A stretch of 64,000 nucleotides of DNA. Source: Mesorhizobium caraganae (GTDB taxonomy: Bacteria > Pseudomonadota > Alphaproteobacteria > Rhizobiales > Rhizobiaceae). Positions 42,690-51,791 of the stretch are shown here, piece by piece. The notes under the pieces were generated by a model. That model was not told the origin of the DNA, did no database searches, and saw only the letters and a list, made by a program, of their open reading frames with translations. The translations under genes and the position numbers were made by a program. Position 1 is the stretch's first letter. Each line of letters opens with the position of its first letter. The stretch is from assembly GCF_016836705.1 (NCBI RefSeq), contig NZ_JAFCGY010000024.1, forward strand, positions 1-64,000, in the 5' to 3' direction.

Positions 42690-43442
42690 TCACTCGCCGG
42701 TCTCCTGCCCCATGCGGCGCGCGGTGTAGCGCTCGATGGCCGACAGGCCGTCATAGATCAGCACTGCAAGGGCAGCGACGATCAGGCCGCCTTGCAGGAC
42801 GAAGGCGAGGTTGTTGGACAACAGGCCGGCGATGATCACCTCGCCCAGCGTCTTGGCGGCAACCGTCGAGCCGATCGTCGCGGTGGCCAGGCTGATCACC
42901 ACCGACAGCCTGATACCACCCAGAATGATCGGAGCGCTGAGCGGCAGTTCGACCTTGATCAGCCTTTGCCAGCCGGTCATGCCGGCGCCGCGCGCAGCCT
43001 CCATGACATTGCCCGGCAGCGTCGTCAGCCCGGTGAGCGCGTTCTCGAAGATTGGCAGCAGGCCGTAGAGGAACAGTGCGATCAGCGTCGGCTTCTCGCC
43101 GAAACCGACGGCGGGCACAGCCAGCGCCAGCACCGCCACTGGCGGGAAGGTCTGGCCGATATTGACCAGGCTGCGCGACAGCGGCAGGAACTCGGCGCCG
43201 GCCGGTCTGGTGACCAGGATGGCAAGCGCAACCGCGACGATGGTGGCGGCTACAGTAGCGATCAGCACCGTCCTGAGATGCAGCAGCGTCAGCGTCAGCA
43301 GGCTGCCCTGATTGTAGATCGCCGGCGCATTGTTTTCGGTCAGCGGCTTCAGCAGCGGCTCGAACCACCCGGGATTGGTGACGAAGGCTATGAGCAGCAC
43401 CACCAGGGCAAGCCTGAGCAGTGAAGGCAGCCAGGCTTTCAT
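42690..43442 (-). CDS. Osmoprotectant ABC importer permease, YehW type
   Basis: This 250-residue permease has about six spans and the coupling loop EAARGAGMTGWQRLIKVELPLSAP near residue 148. The ATG at 43442 overlaps the upstream ATPase stop as ATGA, so translation is coupled. It is the last gene of a four-gene set in the order binding protein, permease, ATPase, permease, the same as E. coli yehZYXW (osmF operon). Likely cargo is glycine betaine or a related quaternary amine. Confidence 0.88.
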   Translation of the reverse strand: MKAWLPSLLRLALVVLLIAFVTNPGWFEPLLKPLTENNAPAIYNQGSLLTLTLLHLRTVLIATVAATIVAVALAILVTRPAGAEFLPLSRSLVNIGQTFPPVAVLALAVPAVGFGEKPTLIALFLYGLLPIFENALTGLTTLPGNVMEAARGAGMTGWQRLIKVELPLSAPIILGGIRLSVVISLATATIGSTVAAKTLGEVIIAGLLSNNLAFVLQGGLIVAALAVLIYDGLSAIERYTARRMGQETGE

Positions 43443-44377
43443 GCCGGCCTCGCCGCGCGCTTGACCAGCCCGTCGACGGTGACGCGGCCGAGCGGCTTGC
43501 CGTCGTCGCCCTTGACCGGCAGCGCCGGTCGGCCCGACCACAGAAGCTCCGCCAGCGCGTCGCGCTGGCTGGCGTCACCGGGGATCGCCTCGCCTTCGGC
43601 GGTGCCCTTCTCCACGGCGTCGCGCACGCGGCCGAGCGAGAGCAGCCGGAACGGCTTTTCACTGGCGCCGACCAGGGTTTCGACGAAGGCACTGGCGGGC
43701 CTAGCCAGGATCTCTTCCGGCTTGGCGTATTGCACCAGCTTGCCGGCATCCATGACGGCGATCTTGTCGCCCATATGCACCGCCTCTTCCATGTCGTGGG
43801 TGACGAGGATGATGGTGGTGCCGAAGCGTTTCTGGATCGCCAGCAAATCTTCCTGCGCCTTGGTGCGAATGATCGGGTCGAGCGCGCCGAACGGCTCGTC
43901 CATCAGAAGCACATTGGGCTCGGCAGCGAGCGCACGGGCGACGCCGACGCGCTGCTGCTGGCCGCCGGACAGTTCGTGCGGATAGCGCGGGCCATAGGCC
44001 TGAGGGTCGAGCTGGTAGAGCGTCATCAGCTCGTCGACGCGAGCCTTGATGCGGTCCTTGTCCCAGCCTAGCAGCACTGGCACTGTGGCGATGTTCTGCG
44101 CCACCGTTCGGTGCGGGAACAGGCCGTGGCCCTGGATGGCGTAGCCGATGCTGCGGCGCAGCTCGTAGCCCGGCAGCGAGCGGTTGTCGTTGCCGTCGAG
44201 CTTGATCACACCAGCGGTCGGCTCGACCAGCCGGTTGATCATCCGCAGCAGCGTCGTCTTGCCGGAGCCGGAGGTGCCGACGATGACGCAAACCGTGCGC
44301 GGCTCGATGACCATCGAGACGTCGTCGACCACGGTCGTTGCGTCATAGCGCTTGGTAATGCCTTCGATCTCGATCAT
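43439..44377 (-). CDS. Osmoprotectant ABC importer ATPase, YehX/OpuCA type
   Basis: This 312-residue ATPase has Walker A GTSGSGKTT near residue 34, signature LSGGQQQRVGVARAL near 135 and Walker B VLLMDEPFGALDP near 156. The segment IGYAIQGHGLFPHRTVAQN is typical of quaternary-amine transporters. A short C-terminal CBS-like region (about 240-305) may sense ionic strength. Both ends overlap neighbouring genes by four bases. Confidence 0.92.
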   Translation of the reverse strand: MIEIEGITKRYDATTVVDDVSMVIEPRTVCVIVGTSGSGKTTLLRMINRLVEPTAGVIKLDGNDNRSLPGYELRRSIGYAIQGHGLFPHRTVAQNIATVPVLLGWDKDRIKARVDELMTLYQLDPQAYGPRYPHELSGGQQQRVGVARALAAEPNVLLMDEPFGALDPIIRTKAQEDLLAIQKRFGTTIILVTHDMEEAVHMGDKIAVMDAGKLVQYAKPEEILARPASAFVETLVGASEKPFRLLSLGRVRDAVEKGTAEGEAIPGDASQRDALAELLWSGRPALPVKGDDGKPLGRVTVDGLVKRAARPA

Positions 44378-45537
44378 GCCGTTTCAACCCTGCGCTTGGT
44401 GGCGGTCATTTCGATCACTGCGTCGAGGATGATGGCCGCGGCGAAGGCCAGCGCCACCGTCGGCACGGCGCCGAGCAGCACCAAATCCATCGCCGTCTGG
44501 CCGACGCCCTGGAACACGAACACGCCGAAGCCGCCGCCGCCGATCAGCGCTGCAATGGTGGCAAGGCCGATGTTCTGCACCAGGACGATGCGGATGCCGG
44601 TGAGGATGACCGGAAAGGCCAGCGGGAACTCGACGCCGAACAGACGCTGGCGGTCGGTCATGCCCATGCCGCGCGCGGCATCGTTGGCGGCACGCGGCAC
44701 GCCGGCGAGCCCAACCACCGTGTTGGCCACCACCGGCAGCAGCGAATAGAGGAACAGAGCGACGAAAGCCGGCGCGGTGCCGATGCCTCTGATACCGAGC
44801 GCCGCAGCACCTGGAACATGCGCGGCCACCCAGCCGAGCGGCGCGATCAGCAGGCCGAATAGCGCGATCGAGGGAATGGTCTGGACGATGTTGAGCACAT
44901 TGAGCACGCCGGCCCGCAACCGTTCGACGCGATGGCACAGAATGCCGAGCGGCAAGCCGACGATCACCGCGGCCGCCAGCGAGCCCAGCGCCAGCGTGAC
45001 GTGCTTGGAGCCTTCGGCCCAGAAACTGTCGGCGCGGTTGCCATATTCCTTGAGGATCGACAGGCTATCCCACCGCCCTGAGATCAACAGCAAGCCGATG
45101 GCGAGTGCGGCAATGACAAGCACGCCGACGCGGGCCAAGGGCGACAGGTTGAGCCTGGTCAGCACGTCGGCCAGAAGCAGCGTGAAGGCGAAGATCAGCA
45201 GCCAGAAGCCGGAGGCCGGCGAGATGCGGGCGAAGGTGTTGCCCGCCGGCGTGAGGAAGGTGCCGGCAACGCCGATCAGGATGGCAAGGGCAACAAGCGC
45301 CACCACGCTCGCCGCCAAGCGCAGGACCAGCGGGGTTTTCAGCAAGGCAATGATCGCGGCCACGACGACGATCGCCAGCAGCAGCGGCCCGATCGTCGGC
45401 GGCAGCGCTTCGAAGATCGAGCGCGCCTCGCCCGGCACGATGCGGTTGGCGCGGAAGGTGGCGAACGAGGCGAAGAACGCCGCATAGGCAACGATCGCCG
45501 CGATGACGACGCCGAGTTTGTCGAAACGAAGGGTCAT
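44374..45537 (-). CDS. Osmoprotectant ABC importer permease, YehY type
   Basis: This 387-residue permease is longer than its partner because of an N-terminal extension with about five extra membrane spans. The transport core begins near residue 185, and the coupling loop is ANDAARGMGMTDRQRLFGVEFPLAFP near 285. This long form is a feature of YehY proteins. It overlaps the ATPase gene by ATGA. A palindromic repeat separates it from the binding-protein gene upstream. Confidence 0.9.
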   Translation of the reverse strand: MTLRFDKLGVVIAAIVAYAAFFASFATFRANRIVPGEARSIFEALPPTIGPLLLAIVVVAAIIALLKTPLVLRLAASVVALVALAILIGVAGTFLTPAGNTFARISPASGFWLLIFAFTLLLADVLTRLNLSPLARVGVLVIAALAIGLLLISGRWDSLSILKEYGNRADSFWAEGSKHVTLALGSLAAAVIVGLPLGILCHRVERLRAGVLNVLNIVQTIPSIALFGLLIAPLGWVAAHVPGAAALGIRGIGTAPAFVALFLYSLLPVVANTVVGLAGVPRAANDAARGMGMTDRQRLFGVEFPLAFPVILTGIRIVLVQNIGLATIAALIGGGGFGVFVFQGVGQTAMDLVLLGAVPTVALAFAAAIILDAVIEMTATKRRVETA

Positions 45538-45583
45538 GAATGCCCCTCATGAGAGGCGATTGGCGCAGGTCGGCGTAAGAGCC

Positions 45584-45769
45584 AATCTCCCCCCTTGCGG
45601 GGGAGATGGCCGGCAGGCCAGAGGGGGGTGTGAAGGATTGCCAGCTTTCGACCGTCGGTTCGTTCGGAAGCAACCCTATCAAAGTGCGCAGCTGTGATGG
45701 CTTGAGGTGTCAGCGGGACAGCACCCCCCTCTGTCCTGCCGGACATCTCCCCCGCAAAGGGGGAGATCA
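45584..45769. repeat. Palindromic repeat pair between binding protein and permease genes
   Basis: Two inverted copies, atctccccccttgcgggggagat with cagaggggggt at one end and acccccctctgt with acatctcccccgcaaagggggagat at the other (each broken here into parts), flank a central spacer. It is the same family as 2061-2220. It lies exactly between the binding-protein and first permease genes of one operon. Confidence 0.85.
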
Positions 45770-45823
45770 GCAGCTTCCAGAGCGGAGCGCCTTGCACCGG
45801 TGTCACTATGAGCTACGCGCTGA

Positions 45824-46735
45824 CTACTTCAAGAACCCGTTCTTCTTCAGGAAGTCCTCGGCGACGCCCTTGACCGGCTCGCCGCCGATCTGGACGCGGC
45901 CGTTGAGATCCTGCAGCGTGACGAGGTCGAGCTTGGCGAAGACCGGCTTGAGCAGCGTCTCGATCTCGGGGTGCTCCTTCAGCACGGCTTCACGGATGAT
46001 CGGCGCCGGCTGGTAGACCGGCTGCACGCCCTTGTCGTCGTCGAGCACGACCAGGCCGGACGGCGCGATACCGCCATCGGTGCCGTAGACCATGGCGGCG
46101 TTGGCGCCGTTGGTCTGGTTGGCGGCCGCGCCAATGGTCGCCGCGGTGTCGCCGCCCGACAGCGTGATCAACTGGTCGGGCTTCAGCGTGAAGCCATATG
46201 TGGTCTGGAAGGCCGGCAGGGCTGCCGCCGAATTGACGAATTCGGCCGAGGCGGCCAAAACCACCTTGCCCCCACCCGCGACGTATTTGCCGAAATCGGA
46301 GAGCGTCGCCAGCTTATTGGTCTCGGCAACCTCCTTGCGCAGCGCGATCGCCCAGGTGTTGTTGGCCGGCGACGGCGACAGCCAGACGATCTTGTTGGCG
46401 TCGTAGTCGAGCTTCTTGGCGGTCTCATAGGCCTTGGCGGCATCCTTCCAGACCGGATCATCGGCCTTCTCGAAGAAGAAGGCGGCGTTGCCGGTGTATT
46501 CGGGATAGATGTCGATCTCGCCGGCGGTGATCGCCTTGCGCACCACGGGCGTGCCGCCGAGCTGGATGCGGTCGGTGGTCTTGATGTTGTTGGCGTTCAG
46601 CACCAGCTGGATGATGTTGCCGAGGACGCCGCCCTCGGTGTCGATCTTCGAGGAAACGACCACCTGGGCGTTGGCGGAAGCCGCTGTGATGCCGAGCGCC
46701 AATGCCGCACTGGCCAGAACCTTGACTGAAAACAT
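45824..46735 (-). CDS. osmF: Osmoprotectant-binding periplasmic protein, YehZ/OsmF type
   Basis: This 303-residue binding protein has a signal peptide (residues 1-23, ending ASANAQ) and an OpuAC-type fold. Visible blocks are SSKIDTEGGVLGNIIQLVL near 28, EIDIYPEYTGNAAFFF near 72, the aromatic-rich ligand region with WLSPSPANNTWAIAL near 115, and YGTDGGIAPSGLVVLDDDKG near 215. AAGGGA six bases upstream supports the ATG at 46735. It is the first gene of its operon; a repeat separates it from the permease genes, perhaps raising its share of protein. Confidence 0.88.
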   Translation of the reverse strand: MFSVKVLASAALALGITAASANAQVVVSSKIDTEGGVLGNIIQLVLNANNIKTTDRIQLGGTPVVRKAITAGEIDIYPEYTGNAAFFFEKADDPVWKDAAKAYETAKKLDYDANKIVWLSPSPANNTWAIALRKEVAETNKLATLSDFGKYVAGGGKVVLAASAEFVNSAAALPAFQTTYGFTLKPDQLITLSGGDTAATIGAAANQTNGANAAMVYGTDGGIAPSGLVVLDDDKGVQPVYQPAPIIREAVLKEHPEIETLLKPVFAKLDLVTLQDLNGRVQIGGEPVKGVAEDFLKKNGFLK

Positions 46736-46891
46736 TGTGAAATCCCTTGCTTTGAACCGGAATGCGGTGGCCGCATATGAGCATGGCTTCAACGCTCCGT
46801 CGGGGCACACGGTTTCATAACAACGGGCAAAGACGCAATAATTTTGTGCCGTCGCCGCGATTTCGCGCCGGCGCCATGCTGACAGGCCGTG

Positions 46892-48121
46892 TCAAGCAAG
46901 ACGATCTCGGGCGCCGGCTTTGCGCAATCCGGTCAGCCTGAGCGCACCCAGCGCCACGAAGCACAGTGCGACGACCGGGAAGACGAGCCAATTCAGCATC
47001 TCCCAGCCCCAGGCATTGTAGACCGCGCCCGACATCAGCGAGGCGAAAGCGACGGAGCCGAACAGGACGAAATCGTGGAAGCCCTGCACCTTGCTTTTTT
47101 CGGAGGGGTGGTAGCTGTCGGCGACCATTGAAGTGGCGCCGATGAAGGCGAAATTCCAGCCGAGACCAAGCAGGATCAGCGCCGTCCAGAACTGCCACAG
47201 ATGCAGGCCAGACAACGCCACCGCGGCGCAACCGACGAGCAGCACCAGGCCGGTGGCGACGACGCGTTCGGCGCCGAAGCGATGGATCAACGAGCCGGTG
47301 AAGAAACTCGGCGCAAACATCGCCATCACGTGCCAGGAAATGCCGAGCGTGGCGTCATCGGTCGACAGGCCGCAGCCGACCATGGCCAACGGCGCGCCGG
47401 TCATGACGAAGCTCATCAGCGCGTAGCTGCCGACGGCGCAGAACAGCGCCGCGACGAAGCGCGGTCGGGTGACGATGTCGGATAGCGGCCGAGCGTCGCT
47501 GTACGCAACTTCGGCGTGGCCGGCGGCCTTGGCCGGGATGCGAAGGAACGACAGGATAATGGCGCCGACCGCAGCCAGCACCGGGATAGCCACGAAGGAT
47601 CCGGCAAACATCACGGGCGCCAGCAATTCGCGGGTGAAGATGACGATCTGCGGCCCGAGTATGGCGGTGATGACGCCGCCGGCCAGCACGAAGGAAATGG
47701 CGCGCGCCTTGAATTCGGGCGGTGCGTTATCGGCGGCGGCGAAGCGGAATTGCTGGACGAAGGCGCCGCCGACGCCGATCACCAGCAGCGCGAAAGCGAA
47801 CAGCCAGAAGCTGGCCTGGAACAGCGCCAACGTGGCGATCAGCCCGCCGAGTGCGGTGACGATCGTTCCGCTCATGAAGCCGCCGCGCTGGCCGAGACCG
47901 CGAATGATGGCGGCGGCCGGCAACGCGCCGAGCGCCACGCCGACATTGAAACCGGTGATCGGCGCCGTCGCCAGCGACTTGTCGGCAGCCAGCAGATATT
48001 GGCCGGCCAACCCGCCCATCGAAATGGCGATCGGTGCTGCCGAACCGATGATTGCCTGCGATGTCGCCAGGATGATCGCGGTGCGGCGCGCGTCCCTTGC
48101 GGTCCCGGCGGCGACAGTCAT
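46892..48121 (-). CDS. MFS transporter
   Basis: This 409-residue protein has twelve predicted membrane spans in two halves. The first half has FNVGVALGALPAAAIIRGLGQRGGF near residue 58, with the loop 2-3 region GLGQRGG. A cytoplasmic loop (SEKSKVQGFHDF) lies near 350. The ATG at 48121 overlaps the nusB stop (ATGA), so it is the last gene of the ribH-nusB run. Substrate cannot be predicted; a link with riboflavin export is possible but unsupported. Confidence 0.82.
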   Translation of the reverse strand: MTVAAGTARDARRTAIILATSQAIIGSAAPIAISMGGLAGQYLLAADKSLATAPITGFNVGVALGALPAAAIIRGLGQRGGFMSGTIVTALGGLIATLALFQASFWLFAFALLVIGVGGAFVQQFRFAAADNAPPEFKARAISFVLAGGVITAILGPQIVIFTRELLAPVMFAGSFVAIPVLAAVGAIILSFLRIPAKAAGHAEVAYSDARPLSDIVTRPRFVAALFCAVGSYALMSFVMTGAPLAMVGCGLSTDDATLGISWHVMAMFAPSFFTGSLIHRFGAERVVATGLVLLVGCAAVALSGLHLWQFWTALILLGLGWNFAFIGATSMVADSYHPSEKSKVQGFHDFVLFGSVAFASLMSGAVYNAWGWEMLNWLVFPVVALCFVALGALRLTGLRKAGARDRLA

Positions 48122-48609
48122 ACGGCGTCCTTGCCGCGCCCCTCGCCGCGCACCCGGCGCGATACGCGATCGAGCACGGCATTGGTCAGCTTCGGCTCGT
48201 CTTCCTCGTAGAAGGCCTTGGCGATGTCGACATATTCCGAAACGATGACGGCCACCGGCACGTCGTCGCGCTTCATCAGTTCGTAGACGCCGGCGCGCAG
48301 GATGGCGCGCAGCGTCGAATCGAGCCTTGATAGCGGCCAGTCCTCGGTCAGCGCCTGGCGGATGATCGGATCGATGGTCTTCTGGTTCTCGACGACGCCG
48401 GTCAGGATGGCGCGAAACCATTGCGCGTCGGCCTCGCGGTAAAGCGCGCCGTCGACTTCCTTGCCAAGCCGGAACGCCTCGTATTCCGCCGTGATCTCGA
48501 AGACGCCGCTGCCGGCCACGTCCATCTGGTAAAGCGCCTGCACGGCGGCCAGACGGGCAGCGCCACGCTTGTTGGCATGGCGCGGACCGGGCGAAGCGGG
48601 TTCGCTCAC
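48118..48609 (-). CDS. nusB: Transcription antitermination factor NusB
   Basis: This 163-residue protein binds boxA RNA with NusE to prevent early termination in rRNA operons. It has ARLAAVQALYQMDVAGSG near residue 17, DSTLRAILRAGVYELM near 115 and VIVSEYVDIAKAFYEEDEPKLTNAVLD in two blocks near 135. It starts at a GTG that overlaps the ribH stop by four bases (GTGA). Confidence 0.95.
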   Translation of the reverse strand: MSEPASPGPRHANKRGAARLAAVQALYQMDVAGSGVFEITAEYEAFRLGKEVDGALYREADAQWFRAILTGVVENQKTIDPIIRQALTEDWPLSRLDSTLRAILRAGVYELMKRDDVPVAVIVSEYVDIAKAFYEEDEPKLTNAVLDRVSRRVRGEGRGKDAV

Positions 48610-49100
48610 GATTGCGCTCCCAGTTGCTCTTTGAGCGCGATCATGGTGAGTGCCGCGCGCGCGGCAAAGCCGCCCTTGTCGCCTTCCGTGCGCTTGGCGC
48701 GCGTCCAGGCCTGCGCATCATTCTCGGTCGTCAGGATGCCGTTGCCGATCGGGATCGCTTCCTGCACCGACAGATCCATCAGCGCACGGCTCGATTCATT
48801 GGCGACGATATCGAAGTGATAGGTGTCGCCACGGATGATGGTGCCGAGCGCGACAAAGCCGTCATAGTCCTTGCCGCCCTCGCCCATGCCGTCGAGCGCA
48901 AAAGTGATCACGGCTGGAATTTCCAGCGAACCGGGAACGGTGACTACGTCATAGGTCGCGCCGGCTTCGTCGAGTGCGTTCGTCGCGCCGTCGAGCAGCG
49001 CGTCGGCAAGATCGTCATGGAAACGTGCCTCGATGATCAGAAGGTGGGCCTTCTTCTTCGGGCGGATGAACGCTTTGCCGTGTTGGGATGTGCCAGCCAT
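48606..49100 (-). CDS. ribH: 6,7-dimethyl-8-ribityllumazine synthase
   Basis: This 164-residue enzyme makes the riboflavin precursor lumazine. Conserved parts are IIEARFHDDLADALLDGA near 23, VPGSLEIP near 55, ALGTIIRGDTYHFDIVANE near 85-103 with the catalytic His, and PIGNGILTTEN near 117. The ATG at 49100 is the family start. It is coupled to nusB. It is separated from ribE and ribD by a GST gene on the other strand. Confidence 0.95.
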   Translation of the reverse strand: MAGTSQHGKAFIRPKKKAHLLIIEARFHDDLADALLDGATNALDEAGATYDVVTVPGSLEIPAVITFALDGMGEGGKDYDGFVALGTIIRGDTYHFDIVANESSRALMDLSVQEAIPIGNGILTTENDAQAWTRAKRTEGDKGGFAARAALTMIALKEQLGAQS

Positions 49101-49324
49101 AAATGTCTCCGGGGGTCGCCGGTGACTTAGGCCGAAGCGGCCGCATTCGCAAGCTTTGTCCGAAGGGCCAGACCAATTTCCGTGCTGCCTCCACCTCGGG
49201 TGCGGGCATTCGCGAACTGCGCCCGGCAATGAAATAGTTCAGGACCGATGTCGACTTTTGCGAGGCTTGTTCGTCTTAACGATAGGAGACGCAAGAAATT
49301 CGCCCAGGCAAGGAAACGGATACG

Positions 49325-49972
49325 ATGACAATCACCATCACGGCCTTTGAACGATCACCCGATGGCGGCAAGGGACTGGCACGCGATACGCGCGTCCGCT
49401 GGGCGCTCGAAGAGGTGGGGCAGCCCTATGAGGTTCGTCTCATGTCCTTCGCGGGGATGAAGGGGCCTGACCATCTGGCCATCCATCCCTTCGGCCAGAT
49501 CCCCACCTATGAGGAAGGTTCCCTCCGCCTGTTCGAGACCGGCTCGATCGTCTTTCATCTTGGCGAGCAGCATGCGGGGCTGCTGCCTGGGGATCGCGAT
49601 GCGCGGGCGCGCGCCATCACGTGGATGTTTGCCGCCCTCAACACTGTCGAGCCGCCGATCCTCGAACTGACGACGGCAAGGATATTCGAAGCCGACAAGC
49701 CCTGGAGCAGGGAGCGCTTGCCCCTGGTAAAGGACCGTGTTCGCGCCCCGCTGGACAAGCTTTCGGCTCATTTGGGCGCCGCCGACTGGCTCGATGGTGC
49801 GTTCAGCGCGGGCGATTTGTTGATGGTATCTGTGCTGCTGCGGCTGAGAATGTCAGGCATCCTGGACGAATATCAAAACCTGGCTGCCTATGTCGCGCGC
49901 GGAGAAGCCCGGCCCGCTTATATCAGGGCTTTCTCTGCGCAATTTGCAGTCAACGCCCCATCAGCCAGCTGA
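49325..49972 (+). CDS. Glutathione S-transferase
   Basis: This 215-residue protein has an N-terminal thioredoxin-like domain (RVRWALEEVGQPYEVRLM near 23, then HPFGQIPTYEEGSLRLFETGSIVFHL in blocks near 54-80, with the cis-proline and the glutathione-binding acidic/Ser pair). An all-helical C-terminal domain follows. The N-terminal RDTRVRWALEE suggests a class related to rhizobial beta/theta-like enzymes. It stands alone on the plus strand, interrupting the riboflavin gene block. Substrate unknown. Confidence 0.85.
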   Translation: MTITITAFERSPDGGKGLARDTRVRWALEEVGQPYEVRLMSFAGMKGPDHLAIHPFGQIPTYEEGSLRLFETGSIVFHLGEQHAGLLPGDRDARARAITWMFAALNTVEPPILELTTARIFEADKPWSRERLPLVKDRVRAPLDKLSAHLGAADWLDGAFSAGDLLMVSVLLRLRMSGILDEYQNLAAYVARGEARPAYIRAFSAQFAVNAPSAS

Positions 49973-49985
49973 AGCCGCCTGAACG

Positions 49986-50603
49986 CTATAAACCCTCTTT
50001 CGCCGCCTCGACCAGGCGCGCGGCGTAGCGGGCCATTGTGTCGATCTCGAGGTTGACGCGGTCGCCGACCTTGCGCTCGCCCCAGGTGGTGACGGTCAGC
50101 GAATGGTGGATCAACAGCACGTCGAAGCGGGTGCCCTCGACCTTGTTGACGGTGAGCGAGGTGCCGTCGAGCGCGACCGAGCCTTTGGGCGCTATGAATT
50201 TCGCCAGTTCGCGCGGCGCCTCGAGCGTAAAGCGCACGGCGTCGCCCTCGTCCTTGCGTTCGACGATCTCGGCCATGCCATCGACATGGCCGGAGACGAT
50301 GTGACCGCCGAGTTCGTCGCCAATCTTCAGCGCCCGCTCCAGATTGATCCGGGTACCGGATTTCCAGCCCATTGCTGTCGTCAGCCGAAGCGCCTCTTCC
50401 CAGGCCTCGACCTCGAACCAGCGCGCATTCGAGCCGCTGTCGGGCAGCGCCGTCACCGTCAGGCAGACACCGCCGCAGGAGATCGACGCGCCGATGGCGA
50501 TGCCTTGCGGGTCGTATGCGGTGTCGATGCGCAGGCCCACCCCTTCCCTAAGCGGCCGCACCGAGGCGACGGTGCCGACATCCGTAACAATCCCGGTAAA
50601 CAT
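49986..50603 (-). CDS. ribE: Riboflavin synthase alpha chain
   Basis: This 205-residue enzyme converts two lumazines to riboflavin. Two homologous barrel domains are visible: MFTGIVTDVGTV with SCGGVCLTV (residues 1-50), and GHIVSGHVDGMAEI with DGTSLTVN near 100-150. It is downstream of ribD on the same strand across a repeat. I saw no FMN riboswitch pattern upstream of it or of ribH. Confidence 0.93.
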   Translation of the reverse strand: MFTGIVTDVGTVASVRPLREGVGLRIDTAYDPQGIAIGASISCGGVCLTVTALPDSGSNARWFEVEAWEEALRLTTAMGWKSGTRINLERALKIGDELGGHIVSGHVDGMAEIVERKDEGDAVRFTLEAPRELAKFIAPKGSVALDGTSLTVNKVEGTRFDVLLIHHSLTVTTWGERKVGDRVNLEIDTMARYAARLVEAAKEGL

Positions 50604-50626
50604 CAGAAATCTCTATGTTTCGGTTT

Positions 50627-50675
50627 GACCATGATCTTTCCCAAAAACCGGTTCCCGCTTTTTGGGATCATGGTC
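50627..50675. repeat. Palindromic GATC-type intergenic repeat, copy 1
   Basis: GACCATGATC (50627-50636) pairs perfectly with GATCATGGTC (50666-50675), with inner cccaaaaa/tttttggg. A second copy of the family is at 52375-52421. The ribD stop codon lies inside it. Confidence 0.85.
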
Positions 50676-51789
50676 GTATCCATTCGGCATAGCCGTCTTC
50701 GCCGAAGCGCATCTCGCGCAACTTGCGGAACCCTGCCGGGATATGGTCGGCGTCGATGGGCGATGCAATGCCGTCCTCGCCGATCGCCTCCGGCCCCTGG
50801 AACAGCACGATGCGGTCGACCAGTCCCTCGGCGAGAAAGGCGCTGGCCACTTTGGCGCCGCCTTCGACCAGAACGCTGGCCATGCCGAGCGCGCCGAGAT
50901 CCTCAAGCAGTTCCGGCAGAGCCACCCCGCCTTCATGGGTTTCGGTGCCGATGAAGCGCACGCCGGCACGCTCCAGCACCGACCGCCGCAACGGGTCGGC
51001 CTCCAGGCAGGCGGCGATATAGAGCGGCACCCGGTCGATGCCGGAGACCAGCTTCGAGGCTTCCGGCAGCCGGATCTGGCGGTCGAGCACGATGCGCGCC
51101 GGCGAGCGGTTCTCCAGCCCCGGCAGCCGCACGGTAAGCGCCGGATCATCCTCCAGCGCCGTGCCGATGCCGACCAGTATGGCGTCGGCCTCGGCCCGCA
51201 TCAGATAGACTTCGCGGCGTGCAATATCGCCGGTGATCGTAACCTGGCCGGCGCCATGCATGCCGATCTTGCCGTCGCTGGAAAGCGCAAGCTTCAGAAT
51301 CACTTCCGGACGCTTTTTCAGCGATCGAGTGAGATAGCCGGCCATCTGCTCGGCGGCTTGCGCGGCCAGCACCTTTTCGACCACCTCGATACCGGCGGCG
51401 CGCAGGATGGCGTAGCCCTTGCCGGAAACGCGCGGATCGGGATCGCTGGCAGCGCCCACCACCCGCGCCACGCCGGCATTGACCAGCGCATTGGCGCAAG
51501 GCGGGGTGCGGCCATGATGGGCGCAGGGCTCGAGAGTGACGTAAGCCGTAGCGCCGCGCGCGAGCTCGCCCGCCTCAGCCAGCGCTTCGGTCTCGGCATG
51601 CGGCCGGCCGCCGACGGCGGTGACGCCGGTGCCGACGATCATCGGTCCGGCGCCGTCATCGCGCACGATGATCGTGCCGACCGAAGGGTTGGTCGAGGTG
51701 CGGCCGGCATTTCTGCGCGACAGCCGCAGCGCTGCCGCCATGAAACGACGATCGAGAGCTTCCTGTTCAGCTTTGCCAGGCGCTGCCAT
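50668..51789 (-). CDS. ribD: Bifunctional riboflavin deaminase/reductase RibD
   Basis: This 373-residue enzyme deaminates and then reduces the pyrimidine intermediate of riboflavin synthesis. The N-terminal zinc deaminase has HAE near residue 66 and PCAHHGRTPPC near 92. The C-terminal reductase domain begins near 160 (RPEVILKLALSSDGKIG). Its last codons and stop lie in a palindromic repeat. It follows nrdR on the same strand and precedes ribE. Confidence 0.94.
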   Translation of the reverse strand: MAAPGKAEQEALDRRFMAAALRLSRRNAGRTSTNPSVGTIIVRDDGAGPMIVGTGVTAVGGRPHAETEALAEAGELARGATAYVTLEPCAHHGRTPPCANALVNAGVARVVGAASDPDPRVSGKGYAILRAAGIEVVEKVLAAQAAEQMAGYLTRSLKKRPEVILKLALSSDGKIGMHGAGQVTITGDIARREVYLMRAEADAILVGIGTALEDDPALTVRLPGLENRSPARIVLDRQIRLPEASKLVSGIDRVPLYIAACLEADPLRRSVLERAGVRFIGTETHEGGVALPELLEDLGALGMASVLVEGGAKVASAFLAEGLVDRIVLFQGPEAIGEDGIASPIDADHIPAGFRKLREMRFGEDGYAEWIRP

Positions 51790-51791
51790 GC

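Noticed and set aside
43439..46735. Histidine or proline-specific ABC importer
   Set aside because: Gene order and the long first permease fit the YehZYXW type better; ligand is still not proven.
49101..49324. FMN riboswitch before ribH or ribE
   Set aside because: I looked for the conserved RFN helices and the AGGGCGGGG-type core upstream of ribH, ribE and ribD and did not see them.
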